Assembly (NCBI RefSeq): GCF_005484965.1
Contig: NZ_CP034036.1
Span: 4,030,001-4,094,000, forward strand
DNA: 64,000 nt
Source: Brenneria nigrifluens DSM 30175 = ATCC 13028
Lineage (GTDB): Bacteria > Pseudomonadota > Gammaproteobacteria > Enterobacterales > Enterobacteriaceae
Direction of reading: 5' to 3'
Part shown: positions 40,540 through 49,083 of the stretch, piece by piece
Layout: each line of letters starts with the position of its first letter
Numbering within the stretch: position 1 is the stretch's first letter
Notes under the pieces: generated by a model
The model's database searches: none
What the model saw: only the letters and a program-made list of their open reading frames with translations
What the model was told of the DNA's origin: nothing
Program-made: the position numbers and the translations under genes

Positions 40540-41436
40540 TCAGGACTGATGCAGCAGCTTGGGGATTTCGCGTAAAAACCAGGACTTCGCCTCGCCCATA
40601 CTGTCGCGCCGCCAGGCCATAATAATCTGGCTTTCCAGCGAGTACTCGGGGCCGACGACGCGCAGGCGGCCTTCGGCGATATCCTGCGCCACCATCGGAT
40701 AAGGCATGGTCGCCACCCCCAGCCCGGCCAGCAAGGCGCGGCGTTTATCATCAAGCGAGCTGAGGGTCAGACGCTGCTGCTTGTCCAGCAGTTGCACGGT
40801 CAATACCGGGCGCTCGCGGGCGGTGTCCGCCACGGCAATCCCGCGGTATTTCACCCTGGTCACCTCGGAAAGCGGCTCCGGCTCCTGATGTATCGGATGG
40901 TCGGGGCTGGCGACATAAACGTTTTTCATGGTATACAGCTTGCGGGTGTTCACTTCGGAAGAGGCGCGAAAATGCATATCCGGCGCAATAACGATATCCG
41001 CCCGCCCCTGCTCCAGGCGCTCCCAGGCGCCGGCCAATACCTCCGTCAAAAGTGAAACCTGGGTGTTGGCCTTCTGCGACAATTTATCCAGCAGCGGAAA
41101 GAGTTTGGTGGTCGGGATCAGCGCCTCGACGACGATGGTCAGATGGGTTTCCCAGCCGCGGGCCAGCGCTTCGGCATCGGTGGTAAGCTTATCGGCGGCT
41201 TCCAGCAGGATGCGCCCGCGTTCCAGCAGCATACGACCCACATTGGTGAATTTTGTGCGATGTCCGGAGCGATCGAATAACACCACATCCAGCTCTTCTT
41301 CCAGCTTTTGCATGGTATAGCTCAGGGCTGAAGGTACGCGCCCCAGCTCATCCGCCGCGGCGGCAAAACTTCCCCGACGGTCAATCGCATCCATGACTCT
41401 CAAGGCTTCCAATGTCAATGCTCGTTCTTTGGACAT
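40540..41436 (-). CDS. yhaJ: LysR-type regulator YhaJ
   Basis: 298 aa, as in E. coli. N-terminal winged HTH (LEALRVMDAIDRRGSFAAAADELGRVPSALSYTMQKLEEELDVVLFDRSGHR, residues about 9-60) and a LysR co-inducer domain. YhaJ in E. coli senses dinitrotoluene-type compounds and activates yqjF and other genes, which lie next door here. Start at 41436 (MSKERAL) by alignment. Divergent from yhaK. Confidence 0.94.
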   Translation of the reverse strand: MSKERALTLEALRVMDAIDRRGSFAAAADELGRVPSALSYTMQKLEEELDVVLFDRSGHRTKFTNVGRMLLERGRILLEAADKLTTDAEALARGWETHLTIVVEALIPTTKLFPLLDKLSQKANTQVSLLTEVLAGAWERLEQGRADIVIAPDMHFRASSEVNTRKLYTMKNVYVASPDHPIHQEPEPLSEVTRVKYRGIAVADTARERPVLTVQLLDKQQRLTLSSLDDKRRALLAGLGVATMPYPMVAQDIAEGRLRVVGPEYSLESQIIMAWRRDSMGEAKSWFLREIPKLLHQS

Positions 41437-41546
41437 GTTGGCACTCATTCAGTAATTTTGAACATACCCACCAGATTAACTAGCTAACAATCGAGCGTCC
41501 ACACAATTACTATCTGTTTAAGAAATAATTATCCGGGCTTACCACC

Positions 41547-42248
41547 ATGATCATAAAAAGATCGGCAGAACAGTGCGGTCAAGCCGACTATGGCTGGTTG
41601 CAGGCGCGCTATACTTTCTCTTTCGGCCATTACTTCGACCCGCAACTGCTGGGTTATGCATCGCTGAGGGTGCTGAATCAGGAAGTGCTGGCGCCGGGCG
41701 CTTCGTTCCAGCCGCGCACTTACCCGCGCGTCGACATCCTGAATATCATTCTGCAGGGCGAGGCGGAGTACCGCGATAGCCGCGGCCATCATATCCACGC
41801 CCAAACAGGGGATGTGCTGCTGCTGGCGACGCAACCCAACGCCAGCTACAGCGAACACAATATCAGCGCGAACCAACCACTGACGCGTATGCAGCTGTGG
41901 CTGGATGCCTGCCCGACGCGGGAAAACAGCCCGCAGCAACGGTTGACGCTGCATAAAACCGGACTCAGTTTACTGGCCTCGCCGGAGGGGGAGCAAAACA
42001 GTCTGCAACTGCGTCAGCAGGTGTGGATCCATCATCTGGCGCTACAGGGAAATGAGCGACAGACCATTAAACTGAATGGCAATCAGGCTTATTTCCAGTT
42101 GTTGCACGGCTCGGCGGCGGTTAGCGGTAACAGGCATGATGGCGACAGGCTAAGCTGTGGCGATGGCGCGTTTATCCGCCAGGAAAGCGGGCTGACCATT
42201 CAGGCTGAGACGCCGCTGCGCGCTTTGCTGATTGATTTGGTGGTTTAA
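41547..42248 (+). CDS. yhaK: Pirin-like protein YhaK
   Basis: 233 aa, as in E. coli. Bicupin of the pirin family (FSFGHYFDPQLLGYASLRVLNQ, GEAEYRDSRGHHIHAQTGDVLLL); cytosolic. In E. coli it is induced by nitrosative stress and is oxidation sensitive. Divergent from yhaJ, which likely controls it, with a 110-bp spacer. Confidence 0.93.
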   Translation: MIIKRSAEQCGQADYGWLQARYTFSFGHYFDPQLLGYASLRVLNQEVLAPGASFQPRTYPRVDILNIILQGEAEYRDSRGHHIHAQTGDVLLLATQPNASYSEHNISANQPLTRMQLWLDACPTRENSPQQRLTLHKTGLSLLASPEGEQNSLQLRQQVWIHHLALQGNERQTIKLNGNQAYFQLLHGSAAVSGNRHDGDRLSCGDGAFIRQESGLTIQAETPLRALLIDLVV

Positions 42249-42351
42249 GTTTTCGCTATCCATCTTTACCGGCTGGTGAACGTCACCGGTTCTGCCTTTT
42301 CTTGCAGCCGTGGTAAGATATCGGCTTGGTTCCTTTATACGTCAGGGTGAT

Positions 42352-42867
42352 ATGGCAATGGATTCAACCAATCAGGACAAACTACTTGCCCAGGCTGAAC
42401 AGATTTGTCAGCACCGCGGCGTACGTTTGACGCCACAGCGGTTGGAAGTGTTACGCCTGATGGCGCAGCAGTCCGCAGCGATCAGCGCATACGATCTGCT
42501 CGATCTGCTGCGCCTATCCGAACCGCAAGCCAAACCCCCGACGGTTTACCGCGCATTGGATTTTCTGCTGGAGCAGGGATTTATTCATCGGGTGGAGTCA
42601 AACAACAGCTATGTGCTTTGCCACCACATCGAAAATCACAACCATACTTCAGCGCTGTTTATCTGCGATCGCTGTGGCCTGGTCACCGAACGCCAGACAA
42701 AAGGCGTAGAAGACAGACTGCGTCAGTTGGCACAACAGGCAGGATTCACCTTGCGCCATAGTATTATTGAAGCACATGGATTATGTGAGGACTGTCAGGA
42801 AGTGGCATCCTGTAAACAGCCCAAATATTGCGATCACGACCACACGATTCCCATCAAAAAACGATAG
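42352..42867 (+). CDS. zur: Zinc uptake regulator Zur
   Basis: 171 aa, as in E. coli. Fur-family repressor of high-affinity zinc uptake. N-terminal winged helix (GVRLTPQRLEVLRLM..PPTVYRALDFLLEQGFIHRVES), then regulatory and structural zinc sites: HHIENHNH, CDRCG (about residue 103), CEDC, and a His/Cys-rich tail (CKQPKYCDHDH). Start at 42352 with AGGG upstream; an ATG at 42358 is also possible. In E. coli zur is beside yjbJ and near lexA, as here. Confidence 0.96.
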   Translation: MAMDSTNQDKLLAQAEQICQHRGVRLTPQRLEVLRLMAQQSAAISAYDLLDLLRLSEPQAKPPTVYRALDFLLEQGFIHRVESNNSYVLCHHIENHNHTSALFICDRCGLVTERQTKGVEDRLRQLAQQAGFTLRHSIIEAHGLCEDCQEVASCKQPKYCDHDHTIPIKKR

Positions 42868-42891
42868 CCCTCACGATCGCTCGTAAGGGCT
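42866..42891 (+). terminator. Hairpin at the zur stop
   Basis: AGCCCTCACGA (42866-42876)/TCGTAAGGGCT (42881-42891), one mismatch, loop TCGC, overlapping the zur stop; it lacks a T-run. Between the convergent zur and yjbJ genes. Confidence 0.5.
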
Positions 42892-42924
42892 GGCCGGGGT
42901 ATCCCCTGGTAAGACGAACCTGAG

Positions 42925-43134
42925 TTACCAGTGGTATTTGTGACGACTTTCCCAGTCATTTACTTCTTTCTCTGCTTTTTCTTGCTCGTAACCATAGCGT
43001 TCCTGGATTTTACCAACCAGTTGATCACGTTTGCCTTCAATGACCGTTATGTCATCATCAGTCAATTTCCCCCACTGTTCTTTTGCTTTACCTTTAAACT
43101 GCTTCCAGTTTCCGCCAGCTTGGTCTTTATTCAT
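42925..43134 (-). CDS. yjbJ: CsbD-family stress protein YjbJ
   Basis: 69 aa, as in E. coli YjbJ (MNKDQAGGNWKQFKGKAKEQWGKLTDDDIT..., ..EKEVNDWESRHKYHW). CsbD-like abundant stress protein of unknown activity, sigma-S regulated in E. coli. The start at 43134 has TGGAGA about 9 bases upstream. Confidence 0.95.
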   Translation of the reverse strand: MNKDQAGGNWKQFKGKAKEQWGKLTDDDITVIEGKRDQLVGKIQERYGYEQEKAEKEVNDWESRHKYHW

Positions 43135-43629
43135 AATATATATCTCCAATCTTGGGTTCAGATCGGCATACGCTAACCGGCTGCCTATGCCTCTTGTCGT
43201 CAGTTCCGGATCAATCATTTCAGTAAGCGCCATCATAAACTTCCTGTAAGTTTTCAATTGTTCACGATGACCCATCAACCAATATCGACAAATGTGCTTA
43301 CCTTAATAGAAATTATAGACAATAATTTCGCATTATGTTTTTAAAGCGGAGTTTGACACCGAGTAATTAACTTTTTACAGCAAAACAATTAAAAAACATA
43401 AGGGAAACAGAGGATAGCTGTATTGCTATAGTTAACTGCCTGAATGTAACTAAATATACGGTGATGAGCGTGCTCAATAAGAGCGGGAGGGCAGAAGGCG
43501 CCGATATACAGACAACTCACTGAAATACAGATGATAAGGGAAATATTTAAATGACATCGCCCCGAAACCGAGGCGGTAGCTGAGAAATATCAGAACAAAC
43601 AGTGTTACCGGCTAGTCAAAGACGTGAAA
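43135..43629. other. yjbJ-lexA spacer, dinF missing
   Basis: 495 bases without a credible gene. In E. coli the SOS gene dinF lies between lexA and yjbJ. No MATE-type membrane remnant is seen. The left part is AT-rich and should hold the yjbJ promoter; TTGCTATAGTT (about 43423-43433) resembles a sigma-S -10. Confidence 0.65.
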
Positions 43630-44238
43630 TCAGCTCCAGTCGCCGTTGCGAATAACGCCGACCGCCAGCCCTTCAATAGAGAAATTCTGTTGCCGCAGGT
43701 CGACGACAATAGGGGAAAACTCTTCGTTTTCAGCCAGAAGATGTACGATACTACCTTGTTTTTTCAAGCGTTTTACCGTGACCTCATCTTCAATTCGGGC
43801 CACCACCACCTGTCCGTTACGGACGTCCTGCGTTTTATGTACCGCCAGCAAATCACCATCCATAATACCGATATCTTTCATCGACATTCCACTCACGCGC
43901 AGCAGGAAGTCGGCGCTTGGTTTGAACATGGACGGGTCAACCTGATAGTGACACTCGATATGCTGCTGAGCCAGCAGCGGCTCACCCGCCGCAACGCGGC
44001 CAATCAACGGAATGCCGGCCTCTTCTTCCATCAGCAGGCGAATACCGCGCGACGCGCCGGATACCATTTCAATGACGCCTTTGCGCGCCAATGCCTTTAA
44101 ATGCTCCTCGGCGGCATTTGGTGACCGAAATCCCAGCTGCTGGGCAATTTCCGCGCGTGTCGGCGGCATACCGGTCTGTGCAAGATGATCGCGGATCAGG
44201 TCATAAACCTGCTGCTGTCTGGCTGTTAATGCTTTCAT
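43630..44238 (-). CDS. lexA: LexA repressor
   Basis: 202 aa, as in E. coli. Winged HTH (MPPTRAEIAQQLGFRSPNAAEEHLKALARKG), the Ala-Gly autocleavage bond in RVAAGEPLL (about 84-85), Ser119 in SGMSMKDIGIMDGD and Lys156 in VARIEDEVTVKRLKK, all present. Start at 44238 preceded by CCAGGGGGCGGA. Two SOS boxes upstream give autoregulation. Convergence with zur/yjbJ unit is as in E. coli but without dinF. Confidence 0.97.
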   Translation of the reverse strand: MKALTARQQQVYDLIRDHLAQTGMPPTRAEIAQQLGFRSPNAAEEHLKALARKGVIEMVSGASRGIRLLMEEEAGIPLIGRVAAGEPLLAQQHIECHYQVDPSMFKPSADFLLRVSGMSMKDIGIMDGDLLAVHKTQDVRNGQVVVARIEDEVTVKRLKKQGSIVHLLAENEEFSPIVVDLRQQNFSIEGLAVGVIRNGDWS

Positions 44239-44246
44239 TCCGCCCC

Positions 44247-44262
44247 CTGGTTGTTTATACAG
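44247..44262 (-). promoter_or_regulatory. LexA (SOS) box, proximal
   Basis: On the minus strand CTGTATAAACAACCAG, one base from the CTGT-N8-ACAG consensus, 9 bases before the lexA start. Paired with the distal box as in E. coli lexA. Confidence 0.85.
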
Positions 44263-44267
44263 TCTTG

Positions 44268-44283
44268 CTGTGAGTATATACAG
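44268..44283 (-). promoter_or_regulatory. LexA (SOS) box, distal
   Basis: On the minus strand CTGTATATACTCACAG, an exact match to CTGT-N8-ACAG, centred 21 bases upstream of the proximal box. Confidence 0.93.
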
Positions 44284-44348
44284 GTAATCAATAATTGGGA
44301 ACCGAAGATATGAGTAAACCACGGTTTTTTATTAATTTATGCAATCCC

Positions 44349-44714
44349 TTATGCAAAATTCTGCCAAAGGATGCTGCCCCACACCACCGCAGCCAACAGA
44401 ATGGCGACCAGCACCGCGGCCGAGCCCATGTCCTTTGCCCGGCCGGATAGCTCATGATGCTCAAGGCCGATACGATCGACCACCGCTTCAATCGCGCTGT
44501 TAGCCAGCTCAAATAGCACGATCAATACCACCGAGCCGATAAGCAGCAGTTTTTCAACCAGGGTAACCGGCAGCAGACAGGCGACGATCGCCCCGACAAT
44601 CGTCAGCCAGGTTTCCTGACGGAACGCCGCCTCATGTCGCCATGCCTGCTTCAATCCCTGCAGGGAATAGCCGGTTGCCTTGATTATCCGGGTCATCCCC
44701 GTTGCCTTATTCAT
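44349..44714 (-). CDS. dgkA: Diacylglycerol kinase
   Basis: 121 aa (E. coli 122). Small trimeric three-helix membrane enzyme that phosphorylates diacylglycerol left by MDO synthesis. The active-site segment FELANSAIEAVVDRIGLEHHELSGRAKDMGSAAV carries the conserved Glu, Asn, Glu and Asp residues. Upstream of lexA and divergent from plsB, as in E. coli. Confidence 0.96.
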   Translation of the reverse strand: MNKATGMTRIIKATGYSLQGLKQAWRHEAAFRQETWLTIVGAIVACLLPVTLVEKLLLIGSVVLIVLFELANSAIEAVVDRIGLEHHELSGRAKDMGSAAVLVAILLAAVVWGSILWQNFA

Positions 44715-44842
44715 TCCTTCTCCAATTATTTATCAGCGATCGGTCGCATTTTAACGCGCAACCGTTGTCTCATCACAACAGATCTCCAGCGCAGTTTCTG
44801 GTATCCTTGCGACGCATTGCTAACAAGAGGCTTCAAGTTGTT

Positions 44843-47320
44843 ATGTCAGGTTGGCGTAAAATTTACTATAACTTACTGAATTTCCCACTCAAACTATTAG
44901 TGAAAAGTAAGGTCATACCCACAGATCCCGTGGCTGAACTGAGGTTGGATCCCTCGCGCCCGGTTCTCTATGTATTGCCTTACAATTCGCAGGCGGATTT
45001 ACTGACGCTCAGGGCAAAATGTCAGGCGCTAGGTCTGCCGGATCCGCTACAACCGGTGGATATCGGCGGCGTGCGGCTGCCCAGTCATGTTTTCATTAAT
45101 GACGGGCCGCGGGTTTTCCGCTACTACGTTCCGAAACAGAAATCGGTAAAACTGTTTCACGACTATCTGGATCTGCACCAGGGCAACCCTGAACTGGACG
45201 TGCAGATGGTGCCGGTATCCGTGATGTTCGGTCGCTCTCCCGGCCGCGAAGGGCAAAGTCCTGCTACGCCGCATTTGCGGCTGCTTAACGGTATCGAGAA
45301 ATTTTTTGCCGTACTGTGGCTGGGGCGGGACAGCTTTGTCCGTTTCTCCAGTCCGGTATCGCTGCGCTATATGGCAACCGAGCACGGCACGGATAAAACC
45401 ATTGCCCACAAGCTCGCCCGCGTCGCCCGCATGCACTTCTCACGCCTGCGTCTGGCCGCGGTGGGCCCGCGCCTTCCGGTGCGTCAGGAGCTGTTTAATA
45501 AACTGCTTAATTCCAAAGCGATCAAAAAAGCCATTGATGACGAGGCGCGCAGCAAGAAGCTCTCCCATGAGCGGGCGCAGCAAAACGCCATTGCCCTGAT
45601 GGAAGAGATCGCCGCCGACTTTTCCTACGAAGCCGTGCGCTTATCGGATCGCGTATTAAGCTGGACCTGGAACCGCCTCTATCAAGGCATTAACGTCCAT
45701 AACGCCGAACGCGTGCGTCAACTGGCGCAGGACGGGCATGAAATCGTTTATGTGCCCTGCCACCGCAGCCATATGGACTATCTGCTGCTTTCCTACGTGC
45801 TCTACCACCAGGGGCTGGTTCCGCCGCACATCGCCGCGGGGATCAATCTCAATTTCTGGCCTGCCGGTCCGATCTTCCGCAAATTGGGAGCCTTCTTTAT
45901 TCGCCGTACGTTCAAAGGCAATAAGCTGTACTCCACCATTTTCCGCGAATATCTGGGCGAGCTATTTGCCCGCGGCTACTCCGTCGAATATTTCGTCGAA
46001 GGCGGACGCTCACGCACCGGACGACTGCTGGAACCGAAAACCGGTACGCTGGCCATGACCATCCAGGCCATGCTGCGCGGCGGCACGCGCCCCATTACGC
46101 TGGTGCCCATCTATGTGGGCTACGAGCATGTTATGGAAGTCGGCACCTATGCGAAAGAGCTGCGCGGCGCGACGAAAGAGAAAGAAGGATTTATCCAGAT
46201 GGTGCGCGGTCTGCGTAAGCTGCGTAACCTCGGACAGGGTTATGTGAACTTCGGCGATCCGCTGCCATTGACCGCCTATCTGAATCAGCACGTGCCGCAA
46301 TGGCGCGAGGCCATCGACCCGATTGAAGCCCAGCGCCCAAGCTGGTTATCGCCGACGGTGCAGGATATCGCGATGGATATCATGGTGCGCATCAACAACG
46401 CCGCCGCCGCCAATGCCATGAACCTCTGTTCAACGGCGCTACTGGCTTCTCGCCAGCGCTCCCTTACCCGAGAGCAAATGCACGAACAGCTGGACTGCTA
46501 TCTGCAACTGCTGCGCAACGTTCCTTACCATAAAGATATCACCGTCCCTAAAAAGACGCCGGATGAGTTGCTGGAACACGCGTTGAGTATGGATAAATTT
46601 GAAGTCGAAAAAGACAATATCGGCGACATCATTATTCTGCCGCGGGAACAGGCGGTGCTGATGACCTATTACCGCAATAATATTCAGCATCTGCTGATCC
46701 TGCCGTCGCTTATTGCCAGTATGGCGATCCACCATCGCCGCATTACCCTGGGCGAACTGATCCGCCAGATTACGCTGGTTTATCCCCTGCTTCAGGCGGA
46801 ACTATTCCTGCATTACAGCCAGGAACAGCTGCCGGAGGCGTTGTCCGCTCTGACGGCGGAACTGACGCGGCAACAGCTGCTGAGCGCCAAAGAGGATGAG
46901 TTGCTTATCAACCCCGCGCGCATCCGTACGCTACAGCTGTTAGCGGCCGGGGTGCGTGAAACCTTGCAACGCTATGCGATTACGCTGTCATTGCTGGGAT
47001 CAAATCCGGGCATCAATCGCGGAGCGCTGGAAAAAGAGAGCCGCAATATGGCGCAGCGGCTGTCGGTTCTGCACGGTATCAACGCGCCTGAGTTCTTCGA
47101 CAAAGCGGTGTTTTCCACCCTGGTCGCCACCCTGCGCAGCGAAGGCTACATCACGGATAGCAGCGAGGCGGCGCAGCGGGATATTCTGGAGATCTACAAT
47201 ATACTGGGCGATTTAATCACCCCGGAAGTCAGATTGACCATCGAGAGCGCCAGTACGCCGGTGCTGGCGGTGGCCGACAGCGAAAAGCCGACAAACGAAG
47301 AGAGTTCTCCCGCGGCGTAA
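44843..47320 (+). CDS. plsB: Glycerol-3-phosphate 1-O-acyltransferase
   Basis: 825 aa (E. coli 807). Membrane-bound enzyme for the first step of phospholipid synthesis. Acyltransferase motifs are intact: block I HRSHMDYLLLSY (His and Asp catalytic pair), GINLNFWPAGPIFRKLGAFFIRR, block III VEGGRSRTGRLLEPKTG, block IV ITLVPIYVGYE. The start at 44843 (MSGWRKIYYNLLN) is by homology; GAGG lies 12 bases away, and a longer frame from 44702 is possible but overlaps the dgkA start. Confidence 0.95.
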   Translation: MSGWRKIYYNLLNFPLKLLVKSKVIPTDPVAELRLDPSRPVLYVLPYNSQADLLTLRAKCQALGLPDPLQPVDIGGVRLPSHVFINDGPRVFRYYVPKQKSVKLFHDYLDLHQGNPELDVQMVPVSVMFGRSPGREGQSPATPHLRLLNGIEKFFAVLWLGRDSFVRFSSPVSLRYMATEHGTDKTIAHKLARVARMHFSRLRLAAVGPRLPVRQELFNKLLNSKAIKKAIDDEARSKKLSHERAQQNAIALMEEIAADFSYEAVRLSDRVLSWTWNRLYQGINVHNAERVRQLAQDGHEIVYVPCHRSHMDYLLLSYVLYHQGLVPPHIAAGINLNFWPAGPIFRKLGAFFIRRTFKGNKLYSTIFREYLGELFARGYSVEYFVEGGRSRTGRLLEPKTGTLAMTIQAMLRGGTRPITLVPIYVGYEHVMEVGTYAKELRGATKEKEGFIQMVRGLRKLRNLGQGYVNFGDPLPLTAYLNQHVPQWREAIDPIEAQRPSWLSPTVQDIAMDIMVRINNAAAANAMNLCSTALLASRQRSLTREQMHEQLDCYLQLLRNVPYHKDITVPKKTPDELLEHALSMDKFEVEKDNIGDIIILPREQAVLMTYYRNNIQHLLILPSLIASMAIHHRRITLGELIRQITLVYPLLQAELFLHYSQEQLPEALSALTAELTRQQLLSAKEDELLINPARIRTLQLLAAGVRETLQRYAITLSLLGSNPGINRGALEKESRNMAQRLSVLHGINAPEFFDKAVFSTLVATLRSEGYITDSSEAAQRDILEIYNILGDLITPEVRLTIESASTPVLAVADSEKPTNEESSPAA

Positions 47321-47329
47321 TGCCTAAAA

Positions 47330-47357
47330 AGAAAGGCGGCGCTTTCGCCGCCTTTCT
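47330..47357. terminator. plsB/ubiA bidirectional terminator
   Basis: AGAAAGGCGGCG (47330-47341)/CGCCGCCTTTCT (47346-47357), perfect 12-bp stem with CTTT loop, between convergent plsB and ubiA, flanked by an A-run. Confidence 0.85.
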
Positions 47358-47363
47358 CTCCAT

Positions 47364-48227
47364 TTACAGACCGCACAACACGCCGACAAACAGCGTCATG
47401 CCGACATAGTTATTATTCTTGAAGGCCCGGAAACAGGCGTCCCGCTCGCGTCCGGCAATCAACTTCTGCTGGTAGACAAACAGCGCGGCGGCGACCAGCA
47501 GGGCCAGATAAAATACCGTCCCCAACGCCGCCATATACCCCATCGCCGCCAGCAGCGACAGCATGACCAACTGCAGCAGGCCGATAATCAAGGTGTCAAA
47601 ACGGCCGAATAGGATAGCGGTGGATTTGATGCCGATCTTGAGATCATCGTCGCGGTCCACCATCGCATACTGGGTGTCGTAAGCCACCGTCCAGCAGACA
47701 TAAGCCAGAAACATCATCCAGCAGGTTGCGGGCAGAGACTCGCTCACCGCAGCGTACGCCATCGGTATAGACCAGCCGAACGCCGCCCCCAGAACAAACT
47801 GGGGCAGGTGGCTGACGCGCTTCATAAACGGGTAGATCCACGCCAGCGCCAGCGCGGCGACGGAAAGCCAGATGGCCATCATGTTCAACGTCAGAACCAG
47901 GCCGAACGCCAGCAGCACCAGCACCACAAACAGCACCTTGGCCGACTGCTCGCTAACCATGCCGCTGGGCAGCGGGCGCGAGGCCGTGCGCTTTACGTGC
48001 CCGTCAAAATGGCGATCGGCATAATCATTGATGACGCAGCCCGCCGCCCGCATTAAAAAGACGCCGGCGACGAAAACCAGCAATGTCCACGGTTCAGGCG
48101 TTCCACGCCCGGCCAGCCATAGCGCCCATAACGTCGGCCATAGCAGCAGCAGAGAGCCTATCGGCTTATCAATACGCATCAACCGACAGTAAGCCAGCCA
48201 CTTCCCCGCGGTTACACTTCTTTCCAA
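47364..48227 (-). CDS. ubiA: 4-hydroxybenzoate octaprenyltransferase
   Basis: 287 aa (E. coli 290). Integral membrane prenyltransferase attaching the octaprenyl tail to 4-hydroxybenzoate in ubiquinone synthesis. First Asp motif NDYADRHFDG (about 67-76) and second DRDDDLKIG (about 192-200), about nine helices. Follows ubiC by 24 bases, a ubiCA operon. Confidence 0.96.
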   Translation of the reverse strand: MERSVTAGKWLAYCRLMRIDKPIGSLLLLWPTLWALWLAGRGTPEPWTLLVFVAGVFLMRAAGCVINDYADRHFDGHVKRTASRPLPSGMVSEQSAKVLFVVLVLLAFGLVLTLNMMAIWLSVAALALAWIYPFMKRVSHLPQFVLGAAFGWSIPMAYAAVSESLPATCWMMFLAYVCWTVAYDTQYAMVDRDDDLKIGIKSTAILFGRFDTLIIGLLQLVMLSLLAAMGYMAALGTVFYLALLVAAALFVYQQKLIAGRERDACFRAFKNNNYVGMTLFVGVLCGL

Positions 48228-48251
48228 CGTATTAATCTCCTAAATTGCCGG

Positions 48252-48773
48252 CTAGCCTTCACGGCTATCCATAAAATAAAGCGGCGCCTGTGGTAAAAAC
48301 AGCTCGGTCAACAACAGTGGATGGCCGGAAAGACGCAAACGGGAACGACGCGCCCACAAACCTTCGCCGCGTCCGGTATGGATATAGTCACGCGTCAGGG
48401 CATCATGCTGAAACAGGTAGCGCCCCAGCGGTACGTTGCCGATGTTCATCAGCGCGGCGCCCGCATCGTCCAGCGTTTGTTGGGGTATCAGGGTGCGGCC
48501 AAACAGCCAGGGACGCCCGTCGCCATAAAGCATGACTTCACGCAGCCAATAACGTTCACTGACGGGCAGATGCGCGCGCTCGTCCTGCAACGCCTGCGGA
48601 GGGATAAAACGCTCATTGCGGACAGTCACCGTCAGGCGGTCGCAATAGCCGTCGAGACGCTGCGTCATTGATGCGGTTTCCATCAGCCAATCCCCGATGT
48701 GCGCAGGCATCATTGCGGGATGTTCGCTAAACCATTCAACAGTGTGCAGGGAAATTTGCGCATTATAGGACAT
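48252..48773 (-). CDS. ubiC: Chorismate pyruvate-lyase
   Basis: 173 aa (E. coli 165). Converts chorismate to 4-hydroxybenzoate and pyruvate, the first committed step of ubiquinone synthesis. Conserved REVMLYGDGRPWLFGRT, IGNVPLGRYLF and LLLTELFLP contain the active-site Arg, Leu/Gly and Glu residues. Co-transcribed with ubiA. Confidence 0.95.
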   Translation of the reverse strand: MSYNAQISLHTVEWFSEHPAMMPAHIGDWLMETASMTQRLDGYCDRLTVTVRNERFIPPQALQDERAHLPVSERYWLREVMLYGDGRPWLFGRTLIPQQTLDDAGAALMNIGNVPLGRYLFQHDALTRDYIHTGRGEGLWARRSRLRLSGHPLLLTELFLPQAPLYFMDSREG

Positions 48774-48973
48774 TATCCCTACTCCACTCAGGGTTGCTTG
48801 GTGAATAAAGTAAACGTCTCATATTGTAGCGCAGAATAGCGCCCTGATAACACGCTCTAAACCAATTGATACCTGATACGGTAACATTTTTGCAATTTTC
48901 CGCGGAGGAAAGGCGTTACGAAACGGCATAGCGCTCGGGAAAATAATCGGAGGCAGGCGGGTTACGCAAATAG
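48774..48973. other. Spacer between ubiC and the groL terminator
   Basis: Carries the ubiC promoter region; no gene seen. Together with the terminator and tail up to 49083 this is 310 bases without coding sequence. Confidence 0.6.
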
Positions 48974-49015
48974 AAAAGGCACCGGCCGGCGATAATCAGC
49001 CAGACAGTGCCTTTT
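48974..49015 (-). terminator. groL terminator
   Basis: AAAAGGCAC (48974-48982)/GTGCCTTTT (49007-49015) with a 24-base loop containing a minor hairpin; on the minus strand the stem ends in TTTT. About 70 bases past the groL stop. Confidence 0.7.
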
Positions 49016-49083
49016 GCGGGAGAAATGACGCTAAACCCGACCAATCCGCCACGGAACGTCAGCCCCATGGCGGTGACGCGGTA

